A stretch of 64,000 nucleotides of DNA from an uncultured Sphingomonas sp. (lineage in GTDB: Bacteria; Pseudomonadota; Alphaproteobacteria; Sphingomonadales; Sphingomonadaceae): the NCBI RefSeq assembly GCF_913774285.1, contig NZ_CAJYHX010000008.1:298129-362128 (forward strand), in the 5' to 3' direction. Below are positions 1 to 9,228 of this stretch, in pieces. Under the pieces are notes generated by a model. That model did not search any database and had not been told where the DNA came from. It saw nothing but the letters and a program-made list of their open reading frames with translations. How positions within the stretch are numbered: position 1 is the first letter of the stretch; each line of letters opens with the position of its first letter. A program made the translations under genes and the position numbers.

Positions 1-2276
1 TCCTCGGCGTCCATCGCGATGATCAGGCTGTCCTCGACCAGCAGCACCGGGCCGCGCAGCACCGGGCGCATCTCGCCGCCCATGGGCGCCGGCACGGGCT
101 CTTCCACGTCGCGGGCATGCTTCGCGGCAGCGTCGCCGTCTAGCACCACATGCCGCGCCGGGATGCAGAACTCCGCCTCCAGGCCGGTGAGCGGATAGCG
201 CACCGTCGCCTTGCCGCCCAAATCATAGGGCACCGAGCGCTGGATGATCGTGGTGCCGAAGCCCTGCCGCGTCGGCGGCTGGACCACGGGTCCGCCTCGC
301 TCGCGCCATTCGATCCGGCAGTCGCCCTGCGCATCGAGCTCCCAGCGCACGGAGACGGTGCCGCTGTCCGACAGGGCGCCGTATTTGGCCGAGTTGGTCA
401 TCAGCTCGTGGAACACCAGCGCCAGCGTCGAAAAGGCTGCCGGGCGCAGCAGCACCATCGGTCCATCCTGGTCGAGCCGATCCGATCGACCGCCGAGATA
501 GGCGGCAGCCTCGGTGCGCAGCAACCGGCCGAGCGGCGCCGGCCCCCAATTGTCCTCGGTGATCTGGTCGTGCGCGCGGGCCAGCGCCTCGATCCGGCCG
601 TCGAGCATCCGGATATAGGTCGCGGTATCGATCCCCGGCGCCCGCGACTGCCGCACCAGCCCGCGGATCAGCCCCAGGATATTGCGCACCCGGTGGTTGA
701 GCTCGGCGATCAGCAGTTCCTGCCGTTCGGAGGCGCGCTGGCGCTCCTCCTGTGCATCGTCGGAGAGGCGCAGCACCACTTCGATCAGCGAGGCGCGCAG
801 GACCTCGGCAACGCGCAGCTCGACCTCGGTGAAGGGCAGCGAGCGGCCGCGCACTTCCTGGCTCCAGAGCTCGAAGCTCTGCCGCGGCGTCAGGCGCGCG
901 CCGTTCGGGCCCAAATTGACCGGCTTATGGGGATCGCCCGCCCAATTGACGGTGCGCACCAGTTCCTGGCGGAACAGCAGCACATAGTCGCGGGGGGAGC
1001 GGCTGATCGGGATCGCCAGCAGTCCGGCGCCGACATCGGCATAGTCGGCGGCCTGGGGCAGCACGTCCGCCAGATGATCGGTCGCGAAGACGCGGCCCGC
1101 CGCCATCGCGTTCAGCCGGCGGGTGATCGCGGCGAAGGACGAAGGCGGCGGGGTGATGCCGCTGAACGCGACCTTGCCGCCGATCCAGATCGCGATGCCG
1201 TCACACGGCACCACCTCCCGCAGCCGGCTGCCCAGCCATTCGGGGTCGTCGAGCAGCCCGCCGTCGCTCGCCACGGCGGCGAGCAGCCGGTCGCTGGTCG
1301 CCCGTGCCGCCGCTTCGTAGGCGGAGAGTTCCTTGCGCTCGCGGCTTTCCAGCTTGAGCGCGAACATCTGGCCGAACAGCTCGGCCATCGAGCGGCGCTC
1401 GAAGCCCGGGCAGCGCGGGCCGCCATAATGGTGGCAGGCGAACAGGCCCCACAATTTGCCCTCGACGATGATCGAGATCGACAGCGAGGCCTTCACGCCC
1501 ATGTTCTTCAGATATTCGATGTGGATCGGCGACACCGACCGCAGCACCGACAGTGACAGGTCGAGCGGCGCGCCGAACTCGTCGCGCGGCGGCACGATTC
1601 CGACGGGCTCGGCGTGCACATCGGCGATGATCCGGAACGGCGTGCGCAGATAGAGCTTGCGCGCCTGCTGCGGAATGTCGCTGGCCGGATAGCGCAGGTC
1701 CATGAAGCTGCCGATGCCGCTGCGCGCGGCTTCCGCTACCACCACGCCCGATCCGTCGCGCTCGAACCGATAGACCATCACCCGGTCGAAGCCGGTCAGC
1801 GCCCGCACCTGGCGCGCGCCCTCACGGAAGAAGTCGGCCAGCTTTTCCTTCTCGTCCAGCCGGCCCATCATCGCGCGCAGTGTGCTGGCGGTGTCGCCGG
1901 GCATGTCCGAAGTGCAGGCCTCACCCTCGACGACGATCGTGTCGCCGGTCATGTGGAGCGCGAGGTCGTAGGCGCGGTCGCGGGTTCGCAGCGCCTTGAT
2001 CCCGAAGATGCGCTCCAGGGCATCGTCGCCGCGCAGCAGCGTCAGCCGATTGCGCAGCGCGTGGATCGCGTCGTCTTCCAGATAGTCGCTGGCATGGGTG
2101 CCGAGCATGTCCTCGGCCGACACATCGAAATGCCGCGCGACATTCGCCGAGGCGCGCTTGATCAGCCAGTCGCTCGAGAAGGCGATCAGGAAACCGAAGG
2201 GCTGGATCGCGCCCAGCTGGTGGATCGGCTCCCGATCACAATTGGTCAGGTCGACCTGAAAAACGCCGTCGTCCAC
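1..2276 (-). CDS. bphP: Bacteriophytochrome HWE-type hybrid histidine kinase (3' end outside window)
   Basis: Red/far-red photoreceptor kinase, cytoplasmic, predicted to bind biliverdin. Reading from a GTG at 2276, Cys13 sits in the VDLTNC context where bacteriophytochromes attach the chromophore. PAS_2 lies at about 15-115, GAF at about 130-300 with PASDIP near residue 194, and PHY at about 310-480. The H-box ELNHRVRN is near 525, the N-box HELMTNSAKYGAL near 624, and a WRE motif near 655 places it in the HWE/HisKA_2 family. From about residue 745 a receiver domain begins (VLLVEDS) and runs off the window edge, so this is a hybrid kinase. The GTG directly follows the heme oxygenase stop (TAA then GTG), indicating one operon and translational coupling. 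No ATG is available at this junction. Confidence 0.93.
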   Translation of the reverse strand, partial: MDDGVFQVDLTNCDREPIHQLGAIQPFGFLIAFSSDWLIKRASANVARHFDVSAEDMLGTHASDYLEDDAIHALRNRLTLLRGDDALERIFGIKALRTRDRAYDLALHMTGDTIVVEGEACTSDMPGDTASTLRAMMGRLDEKEKLADFFREGARQVRALTGFDRVMVYRFERDGSGVVVAEAARSGIGSFMDLRYPASDIPQQARKLYLRTPFRIIADVHAEPVGIVPPRDEFGAPLDLSLSVLRSVSPIHIEYLKNMGVKASLSISIIVEGKLWGLFACHHYGGPRCPGFERRSMAELFGQMFALKLESRERKELSAYEAAARATSDRLLAAVASDGGLLDDPEWLGSRLREVVPCDGIAIWIGGKVAFSGITPPPSSFAAITRRLNAMAAGRVFATDHLADVLPQAADYADVGAGLLAIPISRSPRDYVLLFRQELVRTVNWAGDPHKPVNLGPNGARLTPRQSFELWSQEVRGRSLPFTEVELRVAEVLRASLIEVVLRLSDDAQEERQRASERQELLIAELNHRVRNILGLIRGLVRQSRAPGIDTATYIRMLDGRIEALARAHDQITEDNWGPAPLGRLLRTEAAAYLGGRSDRLDQDGPMVLLRPAAFSTLALVFHELMTNSAKYGALSDSGTVSVRWELDAQGDCRIEWRERGGPVVQPPTRQGFGTTIIQRSVPYDLGGKATVRYPLTGLEAEFCIPARHVVLDGDAAAKHARDVEEPVPAPMGGEMRPVLRGPVLLVEDSLIIAMDAE

Positions 2277-2822
2277 TTATGCAACCTTCGCCAGCCACTT
2301 CGTGCCGGCGGCCTCGAACCGCCCGAGGGTCTGGTTGGCGGCAGTTACGGCAAGTTCCAAGGATTCCGGCGCATATAGGAGCGCGTCCAGTTTTTCCAAC
2401 AATTGCGGCCACATATGCGGCGGCTGGTGGCTGCCCAGATAGGCGCGCGGCCAGCTTTCCGGCACGCTGCGGGCGAGGAACCGGCCGCCCAACCGTGAGC
2501 CTTCCAGCACATAGAGCATGCCCGCCATCGCGGCATCGGACGTAACGGAATCCTGGCTTTCAGGAGCATCGATGGCGATGCCGAGCGAGTCGAGATCGAC
2601 CTGGATCACGCCGGCGCGGCGGCGCTGCGGCCAGTCCTCGGTGATCGCCTCGGCACCGCCCCGGTCGAGCAATGCCTCCACCGGCAGCAGCGCTTCGGCA
2701 TGTGCGGCGAGGAGGCCGGCATAATCGTCGCGACGGGAGAGGTCGAAGCGGCTGAACAGTGCGTCGACCCGTGCGTGCGCGGCACCGGTGGCTTCCCGCA
2801 ATCGGCGATGCGCGGCGTTCAT
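2277..2822 (-). CDS. bphO: Biliverdin-forming heme oxygenase
   Basis: A 181-residue protein of the bacterial heme oxygenase family, which opens heme to biliverdin IXalpha, iron and CO. The N-terminal LREATGAAHARVDALF supplies the proximal heme histidine, and LYVLEGSRLGGRF matches the conserved distal-helix glycine region. It lies immediately upstream of the bacteriophytochrome, with no spacer, so its product is most likely the chromophore for that photoreceptor. The size is normal for BphO-type enzymes. The start is the ATG at 2822. Confidence 0.9.
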   Translation of the reverse strand: MNAAHRRLREATGAAHARVDALFSRFDLSRRDDYAGLLAAHAEALLPVEALLDRGGAEAITEDWPQRRRAGVIQVDLDSLGIAIDAPESQDSVTSDAAMAGMLYVLEGSRLGGRFLARSVPESWPRAYLGSHQPPHMWPQLLEKLDALLYAPESLELAVTAANQTLGRFEAAGTKWLAKVA

Positions 2823-2847
2823 GCGGGCAGATTGTTCATGAGGGATA

Positions 2848-2882
2848 GATCCACGGCAAGCAGAAATCGCTCGCCGTGGATC
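2848..2882 (-). terminator. Hairpin between purB and bphO
   Basis: A perfect 10-bp inverted repeat (GATCCACGGC / GCCGTGGATC) with a 15-nt loop lies just after the purB stop on the minus strand. It lacks a clear U-run, so it could be a weak terminator or an mRNA 3'-end structure separating purB from bphO. Confidence 0.5.
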
Positions 2883-2911
2883 CGTTCCATTAGGGCCGGA
2901 ATGGCCGCAAT

Positions 2912-4228
2912 TTATGCCGCGCCGAACACCCGCGCGAAGATCGTGTCGACATGGCGATAGTGGTAACCGAGATCGAACTTCTCCTCGATCACTTCCGGGC
3001 TGAGCGCCGCCGTTACTTCAGAGTCCGCCTTAAGTAGTTCCATCAGCGAAAGTTCGCCGTCCGATTCCCACACCTTCATCGCGTTGCGCTGGACGAGGCG
3101 ATAGGCGTCCTCGCGGCTCACGCCGGCCTGGGTCAGCGCCAGCAGGACGCGCTGCGAATGGACCAGGCCGCCCATGCGATCGAGGTTCTTCTGCATCCGC
3201 ACCGGATAGACCAGCAGCTTGTCGACCACGCCGGTGAGACGGGCCAGCGCGAAGTCCAGCGTGATCGTCGCATCGGGACCGATATAGCGCTCGACCGAGG
3301 AGTGGCTGATGTCGCGCTCGTGCCACAGCGCGACATTCTCCAGCGCCGGGGTGACATAGCCGCGCACCATGCGGGCGAGGCCGGTCAGATTCTCGGTCAG
3401 CACCGGGTTGCGCTTGTGCGGCATGGCCGAGCTGCCCTTCTGGCCCGGCGAGAAATACTCTTCGGCCTCCAGCACTTCGGTGCGCTGCAGGTGGCGGATT
3501 TCGACCGCGAGACGCTCGATCGACGAGGCGATCACGCCCAGCGTCGCAAAGAACATCGCATGGCGGTCGCGCGGGATCACCTGGGTCGAGACCGGCTCGA
3601 CCGACAGGCCGAGCTTCTCGGCGACATGCGCTTCCACGCGCGGATCGATATTGGCGAAGGTGCCGACCGCGCCCGAGATCGCGCAGGTGGCGATGTCGGC
3701 GCGGGCGGCGAGCAGGCGCGCCTTGTTGCGCTGGAACTCGGCATGCGCCTCGGCGAGCTTGAGGCCGAAGGTGACCGGCTCGGCATGGATGCCGTGGCTG
3801 CGGCCGATCGTCGGGGTCATCTTGTGCTCGCGGGCGCGGCGCTCCAGCACTTCCAGGAGCGCGTCGATATCGGCGAGCAGCAGGTCGCTGGCGCGGGCGA
3901 GCTGCACCGCGAGGCAGGTGTCGAGCACGTCGGAGCTGGTCATGCCCTGGTGCATGAAGCGGGCCTCCTCGCCCACCTGCTCGGCCACCCAGGTGAGGAA
4001 GGCGATCACGTCATGCTTGGTCACGGCCTCGATCGCATCGATCGCGGCGACGTCGATCGCCGGCTTGGTCGCCCACCAGTCCCACAGCGCCTTGGCGGCA
4101 CTCTGCGGCACCACGCCGAGGTCGGCGAGCGCCTGCGTGGCGTGCGCCTCGATCTCGAACCAGATGGCGAGGCGCGTCTCGGGCGACCAGATGTCGGTCA
4201 TCGCGGCGCGGGCATAACGGGGGACCAT
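2912..4228 (-). CDS. purB: Adenylosuccinate lyase
   Basis: Cytoplasmic purine biosynthesis enzyme that cleaves SAICAR to AICAR and adenylosuccinate to AMP. The 438-residue product starts MVPRYARAAMTDIW, the usual alphaproteobacterial PurB N-terminus. It carries the fumarase/lyase signature GSSAMPHKRNP near residue 266 and TSSDVLDT around residues 105-112. The open frame extends upstream to 4588, but that part is low-complexity and antisense to the EF-hand gene, so the ATG at 4228 is chosen. It is divergent from the EF-hand protein gene, with about 130 bp of shared promoter region. Confidence 0.95.
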   Translation of the reverse strand: MVPRYARAAMTDIWSPETRLAIWFEIEAHATQALADLGVVPQSAAKALWDWWATKPAIDVAAIDAIEAVTKHDVIAFLTWVAEQVGEEARFMHQGMTSSDVLDTCLAVQLARASDLLLADIDALLEVLERRAREHKMTPTIGRSHGIHAEPVTFGLKLAEAHAEFQRNKARLLAARADIATCAISGAVGTFANIDPRVEAHVAEKLGLSVEPVSTQVIPRDRHAMFFATLGVIASSIERLAVEIRHLQRTEVLEAEEYFSPGQKGSSAMPHKRNPVLTENLTGLARMVRGYVTPALENVALWHERDISHSSVERYIGPDATITLDFALARLTGVVDKLLVYPVRMQKNLDRMGGLVHSQRVLLALTQAGVSREDAYRLVQRNAMKVWESDGELSLMELLKADSEVTAALSPEVIEEKFDLGYHYRHVDTIFARVFGAA

Positions 4229-4358
4229 GGCGTTCCTTCTGTGCGGAATGGGGGTGCCCGGCAGCCCCGGGCGGGTCGCCGCCGCGCCTAGCAAGAACCG
4301 GCCACAGCGGCAACCGAACCCGCGCCCCGGCCGTTGTCCCACCCGAGGAGATCGCCCG

Positions 4359-4826
4359 ATGCTGACGCCGTTGTTGCTCGCCGCCGCCCTGCAGGTCAGT
4401 GCCCCCGCGCCGCAGGCACCTGCGCAGCCGGCGCAGCACGGACAGTCCGCCGCCCCTGCCGCCAACCAGGCGATGCCGGGCACGCAGCCCACCCCCGCGG
4501 ACAAGCCGTTGCAGGGTGCCGACACCACGGGCACGCCGCCCCCCGCCGCCGAGGCCGCCCAGCCCACCCCGCGCCCCGACCCCGCCAAGCTGCCGGTAGA
4601 GGCGCAGTTCGCCCGCTACGACGCCAATGGCGACGGCGTGCTCGACAAGGCCGAATATGGCAGCTGGCTCGCCGCGCTGCGCACCGCCAAGGATGCCGAC
4701 TTCAAGCCCGAGGCACCCGAGGCCAAGGCCTGGATCGACCGCAGCTTCATCGGCGCCGACGCGAACCGCGACGACAGGATCAGCCGCGAGGAATGGGTGC
4801 GCTTCCTCACCCCCACCGCCGGCTGA
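4359..4826 (+). CDS. Exported EF-hand calcium-binding protein
   Basis: A small secreted or periplasmic protein of 155 residues. A GAGGAG ribosome site 8 nt before the ATG at 4359 fixes the start, giving a signal peptide (MLTPLLLAAALQ). An Ala/Pro-rich linker follows. Two EF-hand loops occupy the C-terminal half: DANGDGVLDKAE and DANRDDRISREE, both with Asp/Asn at positions 1, 3 and 5 and Glu at 12. Such proteins are common in sphingomonads, but their role is not established; calcium sensing or buffering in the envelope is inferred. Confidence 0.85.
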   Translation: MLTPLLLAAALQVSAPAPQAPAQPAQHGQSAAPAANQAMPGTQPTPADKPLQGADTTGTPPPAAEAAQPTPRPDPAKLPVEAQFARYDANGDGVLDKAEYGSWLAALRTAKDADFKPEAPEAKAWIDRSFIGADANRDDRISREEWVRFLTPTAG

Positions 4827-4868
4827 CATCCCCGTTGCGGCGGCCGCCGGCCTGGCTATGATGGTGGC

Positions 4869-5318
4869 ATGGCGCAGCTGATCGATCGCTTCCAATCCTC
4901 GACCGCCGGATGGCTCAAGGGCTCGTTCGCCGGCTGGGCGACGGTGGCGCTGTGCCTGGTCGGGATCGGCTTCGTGATCCTGGCGGCGCGCTGGATCGCC
5001 AACAAGGCGACGCTCTACGAAGTCACCGAGGATCGCATCGTCCTCTATCGCGGCATCGTCCGCAAATCGATCGACGAGATCGAGCTGTACCGGGTGAAGG
5101 ACGTGCGGCTCGACTATTCGATCGTCAACCAGATCTCGGGCATCGGCACGCTCACCATCACCTCGTCGGACGAGACGACGCGCGGCGGCCCGCTGGTGAT
5201 CCGCGACGTCGAATATGCCCGCGAACGCCGCGAAAAGCTGCGCGAGCTGGTAAGCAATGCCCGTCGCCTGCGCGGCGTGCGCGAATTTGACATGGTACAG
5301 GAAGACGCGCGCGGCTGA
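4869..5318 (+). CDS. PH-domain (bPH2/YdbS-like) membrane protein
   Basis: A 149-residue protein with one predicted transmembrane helix (about residues 22-43). It is followed by a bacterial pleckstrin-homology-like domain (LYEVTEDRIVLYRGIV through IRDVEYARERRE). The family is widespread, membrane-associated and of unknown function. It starts 42 nt after the EF-hand gene and may be co-transcribed with it. Confidence 0.8.
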   Translation: MAQLIDRFQSSTAGWLKGSFAGWATVALCLVGIGFVILAARWIANKATLYEVTEDRIVLYRGIVRKSIDEIELYRVKDVRLDYSIVNQISGIGTLTITSSDETTRGGPLVIRDVEYARERREKLRELVSNARRLRGVREFDMVQEDARG

Positions 5319-5509
5319 GGTCGCAGCCAGGGTTGCGGACTTATCAGCGTCACACTGACCTGCTATCGCAGCCATAGGAAGTCGACTCTCGTCCCGATCG
5401 CCGCCACCTTGCCGGGTGGCCCGCACCGTGCAGAGGGCGACGTGCCGGTCGCACCATAAAAACTTCATCGATCGACTGCAAAACACTGCTCTCGGAGGGG
5501 GAGAGGCGT

Positions 5510-7666
5510 GTGAGTTCGAAATATCCAAAGCCTGCCGTGCGCCGATTGAAGGTCTATGCCTTCGACCCGCAGGCCTCGGTCACGCTGGCGACGGCGATGG
5601 CCAACGACTATGTCATCGAGCTGCCGTGGGAGGAGCGCTGGGAAGCGCCGCTCGAGAAGGGCCCGGTCAACGACTATGTCGAGGTGATCGACATCGATCC
5701 CGCCGCGGGGCTGTTCTACGCCCCGGTCGACCTCAACCATCCCTGGCTGCGCGACGGCGGGCTGGAACCCTCCGAAGGTCGCCCGCAATTTCACCAGCAG
5801 ATGGTGTTCGCCGTGGTGATGCGGACGATCCGCGCCTTCGAACGCGCGCTTGGCCGCGTCGTGCTGTGGGCCCGCGACGACCGGGTCTCGTCCCGCGAGC
5901 TGCCGCGCGATGCGATCGAGCGCAACTTCACCCCGCGGCTGCGAATCTATCCGCACGCCCTGCGCGAGGCCAATGCCTATTACAGCCCGGACAAGCGGGC
6001 GCTGCTGTTCGGCTATTTCAAGCCGCAGGAAAGCGCGGCGGACGTACAGGCGAGCTGGGTGTTCACCTGCCTGTCGCAGGACGTCATCGCGCACGAGACG
6101 GCGCATGCGATCCTGCACGGCATGCGCCAGCGCTCGATCGACCCGAGCCATGTCGACGCGCGCGCCTTCCACGAGGGCTTTGCCGACATCGTCGCGCTGC
6201 TCCAGCATTTCTCGATGGCGCCGGTGGTGCGCCAGCTGCTTGCCGCGAGCCACGGCTCGCTGCGCGAACCGGGGCTGCTGACCGGGCTGGGCGAGCAGTT
6301 CGGCCGGGCGATCGGGCGCAGCAAGGCGCTCCGCTACGCGCTCGAGGCGCTGGGCGATCGTGCACGAACGGGCGAGGGTTCGGCCGCGAGCATCGCCGCG
6401 GCCGTCACCAAGCTGCGCGAGACGACCGAGCCGCATGCCCGCGGCGGCTTCCTGGTCGCGGCGGTGTTCGACGCGTTCGTCACCATCTACGAGCGCCGCA
6501 GCGAGGACCTGCTGCGGCTCGCCCGCCCGGGGCTGGTGCCCGGCAACGGCCTCAGCCCCGATCTGGTCGGACGACTGGCGCAGGAGGCGGCCAGCGCTGC
6601 CGACCAGGTGCTGCGGATGTGCGTGCGCGCGCTCGACTATCTGCCGCCGATCGGGACGACTTTCGGCGAATATCTGCGCGCGATCATCACGGCCGACACC
6701 GATCTCGTGCGCGACGACCCGCTCCATTATCGTGTCGCCTTCGTCGAGGCGTTCAAGCGCTGGGGCATCACCGTCCCCGGCTGCATCTCGATGGCGCCGG
6801 ACAGCCTGTTGTGGGATCCGCCGCGCGCCGAGGAATATCCGGCGCTGATAGCGCGCGCCAACGGCACGCCGGAGGGAGAGGCCCCGCCCCAGGCCGGGAT
6901 GGACCCGGACGACGCGCTCGCCTGGTGGTTCGCCGACATGCTCAAGCGGCTCCAGTTCGACGCAGCGTTCGACCAGGCCGACGACGTCCTTGCGGGAAGC
7001 AGGGCGGAGGGCGACGAGCCAGACGGCAGCTGTAAGGTTACCTATACCCGGCGGGACTACCGCTCCCGCGCTGGCGGAGGTCGCAACCTGCGCGACCTGG
7101 CGATGCGCGTGGTCACGCACAACCAGCGCGAGATCCACGAATGGCTCGCACGGTGCACCACCGATCGCCACGATTGGGAGCGGCTGCTGGGCCTGAAGCT
7201 GACTCCGGCCTCGGCGCGCGTGCAGGACGTCGATGATCCCGCGGCGCTGCGCTCGATCGCGGGCGGCACCAAGGCCGATGCGCTGCCCAATTTCGAGGTG
7301 CATTCGGCCCGCATCTCGCGGCGCACGGGCCCCGACGGGTTCGAGATGCACATGCTGATCGCGCAGGTCGTCCAGCGCCGCCGCGCCTATTTCGACCCCG
7401 AGGAGCAGAAGGCCGCCGATTCGGGCAAGAAGGATGTGATCGGCGCGCTGCGCTGGGAAACGCCGGACTTCTGGTTCCGCGCCGGCGCGACGCTGCACAT
7501 CGATCTGCGCGACGGGCGGCTGCTGCGTGTGCTGCGCAAACGCATCGACGATGACGCGCGGCTTGCGCGCGAGCGTGCCTTCCGCAGCGGGGACATGCTC
7601 GCCGCCACCGCCGCCGTCACCGGCAATCCGCGCGAACCCTTCGCCTTCATCCATCGGGAGTCGTGA
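5510..7666 (+). CDS. HExxH (gluzincin-like) metallopeptidase-like protein of a three-gene cassette
   Basis: A 718-residue protein without a signal peptide. HETAH at residues 195-199 forms an HExxH zinc motif, and HEGFAD at 221-226 supplies a plausible third ligand Glu222 about 23 residues downstream, the gluzincin (M4-like) spacing. The N-terminal 190 residues and the C-terminal half (about 370-718) match no domain I recognise. A GTG start is supported by the strong GGAGGGGGAGAGG upstream. The stop overlaps the next ATG by one base (TGATG), so the MBL-fold protein is translationally coupled. The substrate is unknown. Confidence 0.75.
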   Translation: MSSKYPKPAVRRLKVYAFDPQASVTLATAMANDYVIELPWEERWEAPLEKGPVNDYVEVIDIDPAAGLFYAPVDLNHPWLRDGGLEPSEGRPQFHQQMVFAVVMRTIRAFERALGRVVLWARDDRVSSRELPRDAIERNFTPRLRIYPHALREANAYYSPDKRALLFGYFKPQESAADVQASWVFTCLSQDVIAHETAHAILHGMRQRSIDPSHVDARAFHEGFADIVALLQHFSMAPVVRQLLAASHGSLREPGLLTGLGEQFGRAIGRSKALRYALEALGDRARTGEGSAASIAAAVTKLRETTEPHARGGFLVAAVFDAFVTIYERRSEDLLRLARPGLVPGNGLSPDLVGRLAQEAASAADQVLRMCVRALDYLPPIGTTFGEYLRAIITADTDLVRDDPLHYRVAFVEAFKRWGITVPGCISMAPDSLLWDPPRAEEYPALIARANGTPEGEAPPQAGMDPDDALAWWFADMLKRLQFDAAFDQADDVLAGSRAEGDEPDGSCKVTYTRRDYRSRAGGGRNLRDLAMRVVTHNQREIHEWLARCTTDRHDWERLLGLKLTPASARVQDVDDPAALRSIAGGTKADALPNFEVHSARISRRTGPDGFEMHMLIAQVVQRRRAYFDPEEQKAADSGKKDVIGALRWETPDFWFRAGATLHIDLRDGRLLRVLRKRIDDDARLARERAFRSGDMLAATAAVTGNPREPFAFIHRES

Positions 7667-9207
7667 TGACGAGCACCGCAACCACGGCGAACGCGCCGCT
7701 CCAGGTCTTTGTCCGCATGTACCGGGCGCTGTCTCCGGACGCCGCGTACAAGGGGATGCTGGGCGACTGTTTCCTGATCCGGATCGTCCAGGGCGACCAG
7801 GCATCGCACATCCTGATCGATTGCGGGCTGCTGCTCGGCAGCGCCGATGCCGATGCGCGGATGCAGGCGATCGCCGCCGATATCGTCGAGACCACCGGCG
7901 GCGTGCTCGATCTGCTGGTGGTGACGCACGAGCATTGGGACCATATCTCCGGCTTCTCGCAGGCACGCGACGTGTTCCTCGCCGGCCCCGATCCGGCAAC
8001 GGGCGCGGAGACGCTGCAGATCGCCAATCTGTGGATGGGCTGGACCGAGAAGGACGGCGATCCGCAGGTCGAGCGGCTGCGCGAACGCTTCGACAAGACC
8101 GGGGCGGCGCTCAGCGCGCTGGCCGAGCGGATCCGCCGCGACGGCAACTCGCCGGCCGCGGCGGTCGCATCGCAGACACTGGGATTGCAGGGCTTTCGCG
8201 GGGCGACGAGCAACGGCGCCAAGCGGCTGCAGGGCCGCGAGATCATGGCCGCGCTCAAGGGCAAGTCGAAGGCGCCGCCGCAGTTCCTCGAACCCGGTAC
8301 GGTGCTGCCCACCCCGGCGGCGAAGCCGGGGGCGCCGGCGCTGCGCGCCTATGTGCTGGGGCCACCGCGCAACGAGGCGTTTCTGTTCAAGGACAAGCCG
8401 TCTTCGGGCAAGGCGCAGGAAACCTATCTCGCCGACCTTCGGCTGAGCGACGAGATACTGCGCTTCGCCCAGGGCGGCGATCTCGGCACCGGCGCGGACA
8501 CGCCGTTCGCGCCGCAATATCGCACGCTACCGGTGGCGGACGTCGCGCAGGGCCGGCTGGATTCGGACGACGCCGCGTGGCTCGCCGCGCGCTATTTCGG
8601 CGACAAGGCGGCGGAGAAGCGCCCGAAGGACCGGGCGCTGTTCAAAATGAACGAACGGCGCAGGATCGACGCCGACTGGCTGGGCATCGCCGATCCGCTC
8701 GCGCTCAAGCTCGACAGCGACACCAACAATACCAGCCTCGCGCTCGCCTTCGACCTGCCCGACGGCACGGCGATGGTGTTCGCCGGGGATGCGCAGGTCG
8801 GCAACTGGCTGTCGTGGCACGAACAATCCTATCGCGACGAGACCGGGACCGAACACAGCGCCGAACAGATCCTCAACCGCACCCGTTTCTACAAGGTGGG
8901 GCATCATGGCAGCCACAATGCCACGCTCGACGAGAAGGGGCTGGCGATGATGACGCGCGACGACCTGGTGGCGGCGGTCCCTACCGACGAGGAACTGGGC
9001 AAGAAGCAGGGCGCCAGCGGCTGGCAGATGCCCAATCCGCGGGTGAAGGCCGCGCTGCGGGCACGCACCAAGGACCGCATCCTGCGCAACGACCGCCGTT
9101 ATGACGCAGTTTCGCGCGCCGCCGATCCGGAGCTCAGGGCCGTCGATGCCGACTTCCTGGCGCGGCTCACCGAAACCGACCTGTACCTCGAATATCACGT
9201 GCTCTGA
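7666..9207 (+). CDS. Metallo-beta-lactamase-fold hydrolase (ComEC/Rec2-like)
   Basis: A 513-residue cytoplasmic protein. THEHWDH at residues 87-93 is the HxHxDH dinuclear-metal motif, and VGHHGSHN near 412 resembles the last metal-binding segment of ComEC-type MBL proteins. A long insertion (about 105-340) separates the two halves. The ATG at 7666 overlaps the preceding stop; a GTG at 7663 is an alternative. It is the middle gene of the cassette and lacks any linked competence genes, so a DNA-uptake role is unlikely. MBL hydrolases are also known as nuclease or effector components in bacterial conflict systems. Confidence 0.8.
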   Translation: MTSTATTANAPLQVFVRMYRALSPDAAYKGMLGDCFLIRIVQGDQASHILIDCGLLLGSADADARMQAIAADIVETTGGVLDLLVVTHEHWDHISGFSQARDVFLAGPDPATGAETLQIANLWMGWTEKDGDPQVERLRERFDKTGAALSALAERIRRDGNSPAAAVASQTLGLQGFRGATSNGAKRLQGREIMAALKGKSKAPPQFLEPGTVLPTPAAKPGAPALRAYVLGPPRNEAFLFKDKPSSGKAQETYLADLRLSDEILRFAQGGDLGTGADTPFAPQYRTLPVADVAQGRLDSDDAAWLAARYFGDKAAEKRPKDRALFKMNERRRIDADWLGIADPLALKLDSDTNNTSLALAFDLPDGTAMVFAGDAQVGNWLSWHEQSYRDETGTEHSAEQILNRTRFYKVGHHGSHNATLDEKGLAMMTRDDLVAAVPTDEELGKKQGASGWQMPNPRVKAALRARTKDRILRNDRRYDAVSRAADPELRAVDADFLARLTETDLYLEYHVL

Positions 9208-9228
9208 CGACAAGAGGGAGGACTTTCG

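Noticed and set aside
150..1556. Plus-strand frame of 468 codons
   Set aside because: It lies antisense to the bacteriophytochrome, whose domains read clearly on the minus strand.
5465..7999. Minus-strand open frame of 844 codons opposite the metallopeptidase gene
   Set aside because: Arg/Ala-rich antisense shadow; the plus strand carries HExxH motifs and a strong ribosome site.
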